Positions 44,109 through 54,014 are shown, counted from the first letter of the stretch. The stretch: 64,000 nt of DNA from Bradyrhizobium sp. CSS354 (GCF_029051725.1 NZ_JAACFU010000004.1:248001-312000); one strand, 5' to 3'. The notes: generated by a model not told the origin, from the letters alone. Numbers and translations: made by a program.

Positions 44109-45221
44109 ATGACGCGAGTATTGATCACTGGAGGTGCGGGATTCATCGGATCGCATGCGGCCGACGCGCTGCTGGCGGCCGGCTATGAAGTCCGCCTGCT
44201 CGACAATCTCTCGCCGCAGGTCCACGGAGGCAACCGTCAGCGTCCCGCCTATCTTGCCAACGACGCGGAGCTCGTCGTCGGTGACGTCACCGACGCTCTT
44301 GCGGTCGATCATGCGTTGCGCGGCACCGACATGGTCCTGCATCTCGCATCAGCGGTCGGCGTCGGCCAGAGCATGTACGACATCGAACCCTATGTCAGGA
44401 CCAACGAGCTCGGTACCGCCGTGCTGTTGCAGACGCTATCCAAGCGCCCGGTCGCGCGGCTCGTGGTGGCCTCGTCCATGAGTATTTACGGCGAAGGCCT
44501 CTACCGGAGCGCCGATCAGAGCGTGGTCGCCTGCGAGGAGCGAGCGGTCGAGCAGCTTCGCCGCGGTGATTGGGAGCTGCGCGATGCCACCGGCAACCCG
44601 CTGGATCCCGTTCCCACGCCGGAGACAAAGCAGCCTTCGCTGAGCTCGATCTATGCGCTCAACAAATATGCGCAGGAGCGCATGTGCCTGATCACAGGCA
44701 AGGCGTATGGCATCCCGACCGTGGCGCTACGCTTCTTCAATGCGTTCGGGCCACGTCAGGCCCTGTCCAATCCGTATACCGGCGTGCTGGCCATCTTTGC
44801 CGCCCGGCTGCTCAACGGCCGTCCTCCCCTCGTCTTCGAGGACGGCCGGCAGCGCCGCGACTTCGTCCATGTGCATGACGTCGCCCGCGCCTGCCGGATG
44901 GCGCTGGAGGCGGAGCACGCGCACGACGTCTTCAACGTCGGCTCGGGTCAGAGTCGCACCATTCTATCGGTCGCCGAGGATCTGGCCGAAGTCATGGGGC
45001 GCCGCGACATTGCGCCCGAGCTGACGCGGAAATATCGCGCCGGGGATATCCGGCACTGTTTCGCCGACATGGGAAAATCCCGCGACGTGCTCGGCTTCGA
45101 GCCGCGCGTCGCATTCAGGGACGGGCTCGAAGAGCTGGCGGAATATCTCGCCGACCAGATCGCCGACGATCAGGCGGAGCGAGCCACCAAGGAGCTGCAG
45201 CAACGAGGATTGGTCGCGTGA
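44109..45221 (+). CDS. NAD-dependent sugar-nucleotide epimerase/dehydratase
   Basis: A 370-aa extended [84 protein letters not shown] (Tyr-x3-Lys), RFFNAFGPRQALSNPYTG, RDFVHVHDVARAC. Resembles UDP-glucose epimerase or dTDP-glucose dehydratase relatives; specificity is unknown. First gene after the 208-bp gap; its stop overlaps the next start. Confidence 0.88.
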   Translation: MTRVLITGGAGFIGSHAADALLAAGYEVRLLDNLSPQVHGGNRQRPAYLANDAELVVGDVTDALAVDHALRGTDMVLHLASAVGVGQSMYDIEPYVRTNELGTAVLLQTLSKRPVARLVVASSMSIYGEGLYRSADQSVVACEERAVEQLRRGDWELRDATGNPLDPVPTPETKQPSLSSIYALNKYAQERMCLITGKAYGIPTVALRFFNAFGPRQALSNPYTGVLAIFAARLLNGRPPLVFEDGRQRRDFVHVHDVARACRMALEAEHAHDVFNVGSGQSRTILSVAEDLAEVMGRRDIAPELTRKYRAGDIRHCFADMGKSRDVLGFEPRVAFRDGLEELAEYLADQIADDQAERATKELQQRGLVA

Positions 45222-46285
45222 TGAGAGAACGAGACAACAGACCCGTCCTGATCACCGGCGGCTGCGGGTTTATCGGCTGCAACCTCGCCGACCGCCTCGC
45301 GGAGCGCGGCGAGCCGGTGCTGATCCTGGATAATCTCGCCCGCGCCGGCGTGCGGGAGAATGCGCAGTGGCTGAAGTCCCGGCATGGCGACCGGGTCACA
45401 ATCGCCGTCGCCGACATCCGCGAGCCGATCCCGGTGATCGACGCCGTACGCGAAGCCCGCGCCGTGCTGCACTTGGCGGCCCAAGTCGCCGTCACCGACA
45501 GCGTGAGCGATCCGGCCGCCGATTTCGAGATCAACGCGCGGGGCACATTGAACGTGCTCGAAGCCGTGCGGCTCCACAACAACGCCGCGCCGATCGTGTT
45601 CGCCTCGACCAACAAGGTCTACGGACGTCTGATCGACGATGGCGACATCGCGCTCACCGGCCGCCGCTACACGCCGACAAGAGGCCTGCTCGCCGCCGGC
45701 ATCTCGGAAAATGCGCCGCTCGACTTCTACAGCCCCTATGGATGCTCCAAGGGAACGGCGGATCAATACGTCCACGACTATGCGCGGGTCTACGGACTCC
45801 AGACCGTGGTGATGCGGATGAGCTGCATCTATGGGCCCCGCCAATTCGGCACCGAGGATCAGGGCTGGATCGCGCATTTCCTGCTGAGCGCCATCCGCAG
45901 CAAAGAGCTGACGATCTATGGCGACGGCCATCAGGTCCGCGATGCGCTTCACGTCTCCGACGCGGCCTCGGCCTGGCTCGCCGTGCTCGATGGCATCGCG
46001 CTCGCCCGTGGACGCGTATTCAATCTCGGCGGCGGTCCGGCCAACGCGATCAGTCTGCTGGAATTGATCGACCGCATCACCGATCTGACCGGCCGCAAGG
46101 TGGCCTATCGCTTTGCCGATTGGAGGCCCGGGGATCAGCCCTGGTACGTGACCGACACGCGCGCCCTCTCCAGCGCGCTCGGCTGGGCCCCTCAGGTTTC
46201 GTTCGCAGACGGCCTCCGATCCCTTCACAGCTGGCTGGACGGCCGGTTCGGATCGTCACAAGGCAACCGCGAGGCGCTGGCATGA
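45221..46285 (+). CDS. NAD-dependent epimerase, CDP-paratose 2-epimerase-like
   Basis: A 354-aa extended SDR: VLITGGCGFIGCNLADRLAE, LDNLARAGVREN, LHLAAQVAVTDS, FASTNKVYG, DFYSPYGCSKGTADQYVHDY (Tyr-x3-Lys), MSCIYGPRQFGTEDQGWIAH, VRDALHVSDAASAW. The STNKVYG and EDQGW motifs recall CDP-paratose/tyvelose epimerases. ATG 45221 overlaps the previous stop by one base; a GTG at 45218 is an alternative. Probably adjusts a hydroxyl or deoxy-sugar stereocentre of a nucleotide sugar. Confidence 0.87.
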   Translation: MRERDNRPVLITGGCGFIGCNLADRLAERGEPVLILDNLARAGVRENAQWLKSRHGDRVTIAVADIREPIPVIDAVREARAVLHLAAQVAVTDSVSDPAADFEINARGTLNVLEAVRLHNNAAPIVFASTNKVYGRLIDDGDIALTGRRYTPTRGLLAAGISENAPLDFYSPYGCSKGTADQYVHDYARVYGLQTVVMRMSCIYGPRQFGTEDQGWIAHFLLSAIRSKELTIYGDGHQVRDALHVSDAASAWLAVLDGIALARGRVFNLGGGPANAISLLELIDRITDLTGRKVAYRFADWRPGDQPWYVTDTRALSSALGWAPQVSFADGLRSLHSWLDGRFGSSQGNREALA

Positions 46286-47568
46286 CGCGTGTTGCCCTCA
46301 TCAACCCAAACTGGGATTTTGGCGGCAGCATCTATTTCGGCTGCCGATCCCCTCACCTTCCGCTCGAACTCGGGATCTCCGAGCATTACCTGAAGGCGGC
46401 AGGGCACAAGACGCTTCTGCTCGATGCCCACATGTTCGATCTTTCGCTCGCCGATATCGAAGCCGAGCTGCGCGCGTTCGGCCCCGACCAGATCGTCATC
46501 ACGACGGCGCCGACCTATCTGTTCTGGCGCTGCGCCCCTCCCGAGCTCCGCGTTCCGCAGGCGCTTGCGATCGCCGTGCGCGACCTGGCTCCGATCCTCG
46601 TCGCGGTGGGCCCCCACGGCTCGACCGTGCCAAAAGCGGCGCTTCGAAAGCTCGGCACCGACATCGTCGTGATGGGCGAGTGCGAGGCGTCCTTGTTGCG
46701 TCTTGCCAATGGCGAACGGGACTTTCCGGGCTTGTGCTTCGCCGATGCCGCATCGCTCCGCGTCAATGGCGGTCCGCAGGCGGTCGCATTCAAGGATCAG
46801 CCGCCGCTTGACTGGCCGGAGGAAATGATCCGGCGGCATCACCATCACCACCACCGTTTCGAAGCCGAGCCACAGGCACCTGGCGCCGAGGTCGAGTCGT
46901 CCAGGGGATGTCCGTACAATTGCACGTTCTGCGCCAAGGAGAACTTCCGCAACGCCTATCGCAAGCGGCCTGCCTCCATCGTTCTCGAAGAGATCGACGG
47001 CCTGCGTCATCAGGGCATCGAATATGTCTATTTCATCGACGAGATTTTCCTACCGAACGCAGAACTGCTGGAAGGGCTGACCACACGCGGGCTGAAGTTC
47101 GGTGTGCAAACCCGCATCGACCTCTGGAAGCCGGACATGCTGGCTCTGCTCGGCCGCGCCGGCTGCGTCTCGATTGAAGCCGGCATCGAAAGCCTCACGG
47201 TCGAGGGCCGCGCCGCGCTCGCCAAGAACTGCAAGATGACGACCGACCAACTTGCCGAACGGCTGGTCGAGGCGCGCCGTCACGTTCCTTTCGTGCAGGC
47301 CAATTTGATCGAAGTCCCCGAGGACGATGACCCCATCGTGCAGCGCTGGCGCCGCACCATGCAGGATGCCGGCATCTGGGCCAACGATCCGGTCCCGCTG
47401 TATCCCTATCCGGGCTCGCCGGATTACCGGAAGCTGTGGGGCGAGCCGGACGATTACGCCTGGGAGCGCGCACACCGGCACTATCTCGCGATGTTCGATC
47501 AGTTCAGCGACGTGCAGAACGATCGTCCGGTGCCGCTCGAGGCTCTCGAACTGCAGGTGGCATCATGA
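46282..47568 (+). CDS. B12-binding-domain radical SAM protein
   Basis: A 428-aa enzyme. The N-terminal cobalamin-binding-like domain (ALINPNWDFGGSIYFGC, LGISEHYLKAAGHKTLLLDA) precedes a radical SAM domain with the cluster motif SSRGCPYNCTFCAKENFR (CxxxCxxC) and YVYFIDEIFLPNA. Between them a run of six His (RRHHHHHHRFE, near residue 190) is a natural metal-binding stretch. Members of the class catalyse C-methylation or ring rearrangement; I recall this family (TIGR04295-like) only from this type of cassette. ATGA overlaps on both sides. The Dx(L/H)xx B12-binding His is not obvious, so cobalamin use is uncertain. Confidence 0.88.
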   Translation: MTRVALINPNWDFGGSIYFGCRSPHLPLELGISEHYLKAAGHKTLLLDAHMFDLSLADIEAELRAFGPDQIVITTAPTYLFWRCAPPELRVPQALAIAVRDLAPILVAVGPHGSTVPKAALRKLGTDIVVMGECEASLLRLANGERDFPGLCFADAASLRVNGGPQAVAFKDQPPLDWPEEMIRRHHHHHHRFEAEPQAPGAEVESSRGCPYNCTFCAKENFRNAYRKRPASIVLEEIDGLRHQGIEYVYFIDEIFLPNAELLEGLTTRGLKFGVQTRIDLWKPDMLALLGRAGCVSIEAGIESLTVEGRAALAKNCKMTTDQLAERLVEARRHVPFVQANLIEVPEDDDPIVQRWRRTMQDAGIWANDPVPLYPYPGSPDYRKLWGEPDDYAWERAHRHYLAMFDQFSDVQNDRPVPLEALELQVAS

Positions 47569-48668
47569 GCCGCAGCTCGCAGCTCAGGATCCTGATGACG
47601 ACCGATACCGTCGGAGGCGTCTGGACCTACTCGTCCTCACTTGCTTCGTCCCTTGCTGCACAGGGGGCGGACGTCACCCTGGTGACGATGGGCCCCTGCG
47701 CGCGGGCCGGCCAGCTTGAGATTCTGCGTGGCTCGCGGGTCCACCTGATCGAAACGGACCTTGCACTCGAATGGCAGGATCCGGAAGGACAAGATCTGTC
47801 CCAGGCCAGGCGCGTCCTCGCGAAGCTCGAAGCTGGAATCAGGCCCGACGTCGTTCACCTCAATAGTTTTCGCGAGGCGACCTTCGCGTGGCGCGCTCCG
47901 GTCGTGGTCGTCGCGCATTCCTGCGTCAACTCCTGGGGGCTCGCCTGCCGCGATACGAGCTGGCTCGGCGAACCAAAATGGCGCGGCTACACCCAACGGG
48001 TGACGGCCGCACTCGACACGGCACAGGCCTGGGTTTGCCCCAGCCAGTCCTTCCACGATGACATTGCGGAAATCTATCGGCCTCGCTCGCGCGGCATCGT
48101 GATCTGGAATGGAATTGCCCCTCAGGGCTTTGCGGGACAGAAGCAAGACGTGATCTTTGCGGCGGGCCGGCTCTGGGACCGCGCCAAGAACATCGAGGTC
48201 TTGGCGGCCGCAGCGCCTGGGCTCGACTGGCCCGTTCAGGTCGCCGGGCCAGCGGACGAGTGCCCTTCGGCTTCCGTCACCTGGCTCGGGCAGTTGCCTC
48301 ACGAAGCCATGCGCGCGCACTTGCAGCACGCCGCTATCTTCGCCAGCCCCGCGCTCTATGAGCCGTTCGGCCTCTCCGTTCTGGAAGCCGCGGCGGCGGG
48401 ATGCGCCCTCGTCCTGTCCGACATTTCGACCTTCAGGGAATTATGGAGCGGGGCTGCGGTGTTCGTCGACCCTACCGACAGCAATGCGCTGCATCGGGCA
48501 CTCGCAGGTCTGTGCACCGACGATCGCGAGCGGGTGCGGCTGCAACGAGCCGCCTTTGAGCATTCCCTGACCTACTCGCTGACCCGAACCACGAGCGCCT
48601 ATCTCAGCCTCTACGAGGAGCTGCTTGCCGTCCATCGCGCGCCCGCCCCCATGGAGGTACGCGCATGA
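47565..48668 (+). CDS. GT4-family glycosyltransferase
   Basis: A 367-aa GT-B glycosyltransferase: LMTTDTVGGVWTYSSSLASS, DVVHLNSFREATFAW, VCPSQSFHDDIAEIY, NGIAPQGF, VIFAAGRLWDRAKNIEVLA, and the retaining-GT end motif PALYEPFGLSVLEAAAAGCA. It is a GT4 like MshA (inositol-phosphate-using in mycothiol synthesis), which makes an inositol acceptor attractive, but nothing in the sequence fixes this. ATGA overlaps on both sides. Confidence 0.88.
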   Translation: MSRSSQLRILMTTDTVGGVWTYSSSLASSLAAQGADVTLVTMGPCARAGQLEILRGSRVHLIETDLALEWQDPEGQDLSQARRVLAKLEAGIRPDVVHLNSFREATFAWRAPVVVVAHSCVNSWGLACRDTSWLGEPKWRGYTQRVTAALDTAQAWVCPSQSFHDDIAEIYRPRSRGIVIWNGIAPQGFAGQKQDVIFAAGRLWDRAKNIEVLAAAAPGLDWPVQVAGPADECPSASVTWLGQLPHEAMRAHLQHAAIFASPALYEPFGLSVLEAAAAGCALVLSDISTFRELWSGAAVFVDPTDSNALHRALAGLCTDDRERVRLQRAAFEHSLTYSLTRTTSAYLSLYEELLAVHRAPAPMEVRA

Positions 48669-49795
48669 AATGCGTTCTGTTCTACCATGCGTTCACCTCC
48701 TGCTGGAACAACGGCAATGCCCATTTCCTGCGCGGTTATGCCCGCGAACTTCACGCGCTCGGTCATGAGGTCGTCGTGTTCGAGCCGATCGACGGCTGGA
48801 GCCGATTGAATGCGATCCGCGAGGGTGGCAGTCAGACAATGGAGGATATTCCAACGCTGTTTCCCGGCATCGGCATCCGCCGCTACGACGCCTCCCTCGA
48901 TCTCGATGAGGCGCTGCACGGTGCCGATCTCGTCGTCGTCCACGAATGGAATTCGCCTGATCTGATCGCGGACATCGGATCGAGACGGGCTCACGGCGCT
49001 CCGTTCACGCTGCTGTTCCACGACACCCATCATCGCGCCGTCAGCGCACCGGACGAGCTTGCGCAGTTTGACCTCGACGGCTTCGACGGTGTGCTTGCCT
49101 TCGGCGAGGTCCTTCGTCAAATCTATCTGAAGCTCGGCTGGGCCGACCGGGCCTTCACCTGGCACGAGGCGGCCGACATCGCCCTGTATCATCCGCTGCC
49201 GCATGTCGAGCGCACCGATGATGTCGTGTGGATCGGCAATTGGGGCGACGGCGAACGCAGCGCCGAGCTCAACGAATTTCTGGTCGAACCCGTGGCCGAG
49301 CTGAAGCTGCGCGCGGGGGTCTATGGCGTCCGCTATTCGGACGCGGCGCTCGCGACCATTCAGGCGGCAGGCATTCGGTATGGCGGCTGGCTGCCCGCAC
49401 ACTGGGCTCCCATTGCTTTCGCCGGCGCACGCGCGACTGTCCACGTTCCCCGCGGTCCCTATGTCCGCTTGCTTCCGGGCATTCCAACCATTCGCGTCTT
49501 CGAAGCGATGGCGTGCGGCATTCCACTGGTCTCGGCCCCCTGGTCAGATGCGGAACGCCTGTTCCCGGAAGGTGCCTATCTCAGCGCCTCCGACGGCGTC
49601 GAAATGAAGCGGGCGCTTCGTGCGCTGCTCGATGACCGGGAATTATGGTCCGCCACGGTGGAGGCCGGACTCCGGACGATCAAGGAGCGTCACACCTGCC
49701 GTCACCGGGCGGAGCAGCTTGTCGGCATCGTGCAGGACCTCCGGGCAACAGGCCACTCCACACAGCCCCAGCGATACATCGGAGCCTCCGCATGA
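48665..49795 (+). CDS. CgeB-like glycosyltransferase (copy 2)
   Basis: A 376-aa GT-B protein: FYHAFTSCWNNGNAHFLRGY, HEVVVFEPIDGW, LLFHDTHHRAVSAPDEL, VVWIGNWGDGERSAELNEF, and the nucleotide-sugar segment FEAMACGIPLVSAPWSDAER. It is the most divergent of the four CgeB-like copies here; the WNNGNAH motif corresponds to WGNGHAT in copies 1 and 4. ATGA overlaps with both neighbours. Acceptor unknown. Confidence 0.85.
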   Translation: MKCVLFYHAFTSCWNNGNAHFLRGYARELHALGHEVVVFEPIDGWSRLNAIREGGSQTMEDIPTLFPGIGIRRYDASLDLDEALHGADLVVVHEWNSPDLIADIGSRRAHGAPFTLLFHDTHHRAVSAPDELAQFDLDGFDGVLAFGEVLRQIYLKLGWADRAFTWHEAADIALYHPLPHVERTDDVVWIGNWGDGERSAELNEFLVEPVAELKLRAGVYGVRYSDAALATIQAAGIRYGGWLPAHWAPIAFAGARATVHVPRGPYVRLLPGIPTIRVFEAMACGIPLVSAPWSDAERLFPEGAYLSASDGVEMKRALRALLDDRELWSATVEAGLRTIKERHTCRHRAEQLVGIVQDLRATGHSTQPQRYIGASA

Positions 49796-50880
49796 AGATC
49801 TGCTTCTTCGGATCCAGCCTCGTCTCATCCTACTGGAACGGTGCCGCCACCTATTACCGCGGCATGCTGAAGGAGATTGCGGCCCTCGGCCACGACGTCA
49901 CATTCTTCGAGCCCGATGCCTTCGAGCGCCAGGCCCATCGCGACATCGACGATCCCGACTGGGCGAAGGTGGTGGTCTACGCCGCGACGCCTGAGGGCTG
50001 GCGAAGCTCGCTTGAGGAAGCCGCCCGCTCGGCCGACATGCTGGTCAAGGCCAGCGGCGTCGGCGTCTTCGATCAGGAGCTGGAGAACGCGGTCGCCGAA
50101 ATTCCGTCGAATGCGATGCGCATCTACTGGGACGTCGATGCCCCCGCGACGCTGGAGTCGGTGGCGGACAATCCAGACCATCATCTGCGCCGTGCGATCC
50201 GGTCCTACGACATGGTCTTGACCTATGGCGGCGGCGATGCCGTCGTATCCGCCTATCGCGGCATCGGCGCGCGCGACTGCGTGCCGATCTACAATGCGCT
50301 CGACCCGGCCACGCACTTTCCGGCGCCGCCCAATACGCACTTCACGTGCGATCTGAGCCTGCTGGCAAATCGCCTCCCCGATCGCGAGCAGCGCGTCGAG
50401 CGGTTCTTTATCGACGTCGCACGCCAATTGCCGGACAAGACGTTCCTGCTCGGCGGATCGGGTTGGGACTCCAAAGACACGCCAGCCAATCTGCACAAAG
50501 TCGGCCATGTCGGGACCGGCGACCACAACGCGTTCTTCGGCTCCGGTCTGGCTACGCTGAATGTCAATCGCGACAGCATGGCGCGCTACGGCTTCTCGCC
50601 GCCAACACGCGTGTTCGAGGCCATCGGCGCCGGAGCCTGCCTGATCACCGACCAGTGGGACGGCATCGGTCATTTTCTCGAGCCAGATCGCGAGGTGCTG
50701 GTGGCCGCGACCGGAGCGGAGGTCGCAGAGCATCTCGCCGCATTGCGTCCCGACCGGGCTCAGGCGATCGCAGCGCGCGCTCGTGCGCGCGTTCTGAGCC
50801 ATCACACCTACCGGCAGCGCGCGCGCCAGTTCAACGATCTCTTTGCCGCAAGCAGTTCGCGAATCGAGGCAGCAGAATGA
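49792..50880 (+). CDS. CgeB-like glycosyltransferase (copy 3)
   Basis: A 362-aa GT-B protein: FFGSSLVSSYWNGAATYYRG, HDVTFFEPDAFERQ, YWDVDAPATLESVADN, LTYGGGDAVVSAYRGIGAR, DLSLLANRLPDREQRVERFF, FEAIGAGACLITDQWDGIGH. Start at the ATGA overlap 49792. Same architecture as copies 1, 2 and 4, with which it presumably builds a short glycan. Confidence 0.85.
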   Translation: MKICFFGSSLVSSYWNGAATYYRGMLKEIAALGHDVTFFEPDAFERQAHRDIDDPDWAKVVVYAATPEGWRSSLEEAARSADMLVKASGVGVFDQELENAVAEIPSNAMRIYWDVDAPATLESVADNPDHHLRRAIRSYDMVLTYGGGDAVVSAYRGIGARDCVPIYNALDPATHFPAPPNTHFTCDLSLLANRLPDREQRVERFFIDVARQLPDKTFLLGGSGWDSKDTPANLHKVGHVGTGDHNAFFGSGLATLNVNRDSMARYGFSPPTRVFEAIGAGACLITDQWDGIGHFLEPDREVLVAATGAEVAEHLAALRPDRAQAIAARARARVLSHHTYRQRARQFNDLFAASSSRIEAAE

Positions 50881-52001
50881 ACCTCACCATCGTCGTCGTC
50901 GGTCTTTCGGTCACTTCGTCCTGGGGCAACGGTCATGCCACGACCTATCGCGCCCTGATCGAAGCTCTGGCACGACGAGGTCATCACGTCACGTTTCTCG
51001 AACGCGACGTTCCCTGGTATCGCGAGCATCGTGATCTTGCCAAGCCTTCCGCTTGGACCGTCGAGCTTTATCAATCCTTGAAGGAAATCCCGCAGCGTTT
51101 TGGAAAGATGATCCGCGATGCCGATCTGGTGGTCATCGGCTCCTACGTGCCCGACGGCATCGCGATCTCCGAATGGATCACGACCCACGCCCGGGGGATT
51201 ACCGCCTTCTACGACATCGACACGCCGGTCACGCTTGCGAAGCTCGAGCAGGGCCTGGACTACCTTTCCGCGGCGATGATCCCTCGCTTCGACCTTTATT
51301 TGTCCTTTGCCGGCGGCCCGGTGCCCGGCATGATCGAGGAGAACTATGGCAGTCCACTGGCTCGGGTGCTGTATTGCAGTGCCGACACCGACACCTATGC
51401 GCCGCAACGCGCGGAGAAGAAGTGGGCACTGGGCTATCTCGGAACCTACAGCGAGGACCGGCAGCCGGTTCTGGAGCAGTTGCTGCTCGCCCCCGCTCGC
51501 ACTCTGTCGCGCGAGCAATTCGTCGTCGCCGGCGCGCAATATCCCGATGAGGTGGTCTGGCCGGCCAATGTCGCCCGGATCGAGCACCTTACGCCCAAAC
51601 ATCATCCGGGATTTTACGCAGAGCAACGCTTTACGCTGAACGCCACCCGTGCCGACATGCGCGCGCTCGGCTTCTCGCCCAGCGTTCGGCTGTTCGAAGC
51701 GGCCGCGTGCGGCACGCCCGTCATCTCGGACCGGTGGCCTGGAATCGAGACCGTCTTCGAACCTTCCCGGGAGATCCTGCTCGCATCGAGCCCCCGCGAC
51801 GTCGTGGAGATCCTGCGCGACATGCCCGAGGAGCGAAGGCGCACGATCGCGGAAAACGCACGGCGCCGCGTTCTGGCCGACCACACCTCCGACCATCGCG
51901 CTCGGCAAGTGGAGACCTACTACGCCGAGGCATCGGTCCGTCGCCGCCGGAAAGCCCCGCAACTTCCCGCCTCGCGTCCCATGCAGGTCGCTCAAATCTG
52001 A
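50877..52001 (+). CDS. CgeB-like glycosyltransferase (copy 4)
   Basis: A 374-aa GT-B protein: [92 protein letters not shown]. Closest within the window to copy 1 (shared [12 protein letters not shown](L/I)DTPVTLAKL and LGTYS(Q/E)DRQ), so the two probably arose by duplication and flank the set. A basic tail ([14 protein letters not shown]) is appended. ATG overlaps the previous stop. Confidence 0.85.
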   Translation: MNLTIVVVGLSVTSSWGNGHATTYRALIEALARRGHHVTFLERDVPWYREHRDLAKPSAWTVELYQSLKEIPQRFGKMIRDADLVVIGSYVPDGIAISEWITTHARGITAFYDIDTPVTLAKLEQGLDYLSAAMIPRFDLYLSFAGGPVPGMIEENYGSPLARVLYCSADTDTYAPQRAEKKWALGYLGTYSEDRQPVLEQLLLAPARTLSREQFVVAGAQYPDEVVWPANVARIEHLTPKHHPGFYAEQRFTLNATRADMRALGFSPSVRLFEAAACGTPVISDRWPGIETVFEPSREILLASSPRDVVEILRDMPEERRRTIAENARRRVLADHTSDHRARQVETYYAEASVRRRRKAPQLPASRPMQVAQI

Positions 52002-52012
52002 AAGGCAGCACC

Positions 52013-53080
52013 ATGACAGTTCAGACCCGCATCAACGCGTCCCGCCGCTCTCCCACCGTTCTGGTGGCCGGCGGCGCCGGCTTCATCGGATCGCACCTCT
52101 GCGACGCGCTTTTGCAACGCGGCCACACCGTGATCTGCCTCGACAACCTGTTTACGGGAACGACCGACAACATCAGGCCGCTGCTCAATCATCCGAATTT
52201 TCGCTTCATCGAACACGACGTGCGCGATCCCGTCGAGATCGAGGGCGACATCGACCGGATCTACAGCCTCGCCTGCCCGGCGTCGCCGCGTCATTATCAG
52301 AAGGATCCGGTCGGCACGATGAAGACCTGCGTGCTCGGCACCATCAACATGCTGGAGCTCGCGCAACGGAAAGGCGCCCGGGTGCTGCAGGCATCGACCA
52401 GCGAGGTCTACGGCGATCCGGAGGTCCATCCCCAGCCGGAATCCTATCTCGGCAACGTCAATCCGATCGGGCCCCGGGCCTGTTACGACGAGGGCAAGCG
52501 GGCCGCGGAAACGCTGATGTTCGATTATCATCGCATGTACGGGGTCGAAATCAAGGTCGCGCGCATCTTCAACACCTACGGACCCCGGATGCTGGAGAAC
52601 GACGGGCGCGTGGTCTCCAACTTCATCGTGCAGGCGCTTCGCGGCGAGCCGATCACGATCTATGGAGGTGGTACGCAGACCAGGAGCTTCTGCTTCGTCG
52701 ACGATCTCGTGCGCGGCCTCCAGCTGCTCATGGAGAGTCCATCGTCGGTCACCGGACCCTGCAATCTGGGTAATCCGCACGAGGTTACCATCGAGGCGAT
52801 CGCGCGCGACGTGCTGGCGTATACGGAATCAGCCTCCCCGCTCCGGTTCGAGGAGCTGCCGAAAGACGATCCGAAGCGCCGCAAGCCCGTCATTGACACG
52901 GCCGTGAAGGCGTTGGGGTGGCGCCCGCGCGTGGCGCTCAAGGACGGTCTTCGCGCGACCATCGCCTATTTTGCCATGCGCATGGCCGGGGAAGCGCCGG
53001 CACTCGTTCCGGCCATTGCACCGCGCAGGAACGGACGTACCGGGGCACGCGGCCAGCTGACGATCGCCGACCGGCAGTAA
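52013..53080 (+). CDS. UDP-glucuronate decarboxylase-type SDR (UDP-xylose synthase-like)
   Basis: A 355-aa extended [101 protein letters not shown] (Tyr-x3-Lys), [25 protein letters not shown]. These match UDP-xylose synthases closely. It makes UDP-xylose from UDP-glucuronate, so the product of the cluster probably carries a pentose. Last gene of the unit, 11 bp after the preceding stop, with AAAGG before the ATG. Confidence 0.9.
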   Translation: MTVQTRINASRRSPTVLVAGGAGFIGSHLCDALLQRGHTVICLDNLFTGTTDNIRPLLNHPNFRFIEHDVRDPVEIEGDIDRIYSLACPASPRHYQKDPVGTMKTCVLGTINMLELAQRKGARVLQASTSEVYGDPEVHPQPESYLGNVNPIGPRACYDEGKRAAETLMFDYHRMYGVEIKVARIFNTYGPRMLENDGRVVSNFIVQALRGEPITIYGGGTQTRSFCFVDDLVRGLQLLMESPSSVTGPCNLGNPHEVTIEAIARDVLAYTESASPLRFEELPKDDPKRRKPVIDTAVKALGWRPRVALKDGLRATIAYFAMRMAGEAPALVPAIAPRRNGRTGARGQLTIADRQ

Positions 53081-53123
53081 ACGGCAGAAAGAGCCCACGA
53101 GCCCGCGGAATCCGGGCGAGCCC

Positions 53124-53384
53124 TCAAGCCCGCGAAGCGGCCGCGCCACGGGCCGGCTTGCAGAGGTTTTCGAGATGGTACTGGTATTCGGAGATCGCCC
53201 GGTTGGCCATCCGGATCCGGTTTGCCTGGCCTTCCTCGACCATCATGGTGATGCGTTGAGCCAGAAATACGCACGCATCGAACTCATCGTGGATCGCCCC
53301 GCTGCGGGCCAGAAAGTCCCATGCGATCTCATAGGCCTGTTCGGCAGCAGGACTGCGGTAGTCGCTGAAGATGATGTGCGCCAT
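53124..53384 (-). CDS. Small conserved hypothetical protein
   Basis: An 86-aa protein: MAHIIFSDYRSPAAEQAYEI, FDACVFLAQRITMMVEEGQA, MANRAISEYQYHLENL. Helical, no signal or membrane segment. No family recognised. It converges on the glycoside cluster; start at the ATG 53384 fits best. Confidence 0.6.
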   Translation of the reverse strand: MAHIIFSDYRSPAAEQAYEIAWDFLARSGAIHDEFDACVFLAQRITMMVEEGQANRIRMANRAISEYQYHLENLCKPARGAAASRA

Positions 53385-53516
53385 GACAGCAAAACGCGGA
53401 TGAGAGGGTTTCGGTCCTGCGGGCCCATATGAGAGCGCAGGCAGACTCAGCGGCCGAACCCGCCGGTCTCGCACCGGCGGGACCGGCGATCTCCCCGTGG
53501 TGGGGATGGAGTGCGA

Positions 53517-54014
53517 TCAGGCCGCCTGGCGCTGATGCGCCAGATATTCCATCGTCACCTTCTCGACGTTCGAGTCGATCCAGGCGGCCATGCGCTGCTC
53601 CTCCTTCAGGGACGTCTCGAGCGGCTCCTTGGCCTCCGCAAGCCCAGCGGCGCCGCAGAGGGCGAGCAGAGACTTGTAGGCAGCGATCTCGAAATTCTCG
53701 AAGGCATTGTTGGCGAACGTATTCTTGAGAATCTCGTCGCCGGCCACCGAGTGTGCCATGGCTTGCATGTTCGCCATCATGGATTGCGTCGTATCCTTCA
53801 GGCTGGAGGTACTCTCGCCGCAGGCTTCCAGGCATCTCTCCAAGCGCTTCAGCTGCTCGTTGGTCTCCTGAAGGTGGGTGGCGACCTTGGCCTTGACCTC
53901 AGGATATTCGTCCAGTCGTTCCGACTGACGTTCCATCAACTCTCGCGCCTGCACTTCCATCGCATGCGCATTGCGTAGTCCAACCACGAATGTATCGCGG
54001 GCTGCGTTCGTCAT
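53517..54014 (-). CDS. Ferritin-like DUF892 protein
   Basis: A 165-aa DUF892 protein: FVVGLRNAHAMEVQARELME, HLQETNEQLKRLERCLEACG, FENFEIAAYKSLLALCGAAG, LEEQ-like LKEEQRMAAWI. More divergent than the copies at 8718 and 16931; the N-terminal His-Ala-Met-Glu replaces the usual DIYYAEQ. An EcfG-like promoter (GGAAC-N16-GGTT) lies 36-60 bp upstream. Confidence 0.87.
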   Translation of the reverse strand: MTNAARDTFVVGLRNAHAMEVQARELMERQSERLDEYPEVKAKVATHLQETNEQLKRLERCLEACGESTSSLKDTTQSMMANMQAMAHSVAGDEILKNTFANNAFENFEIAAYKSLLALCGAAGLAEAKEPLETSLKEEQRMAAWIDSNVEKVTMEYLAHQRQAA

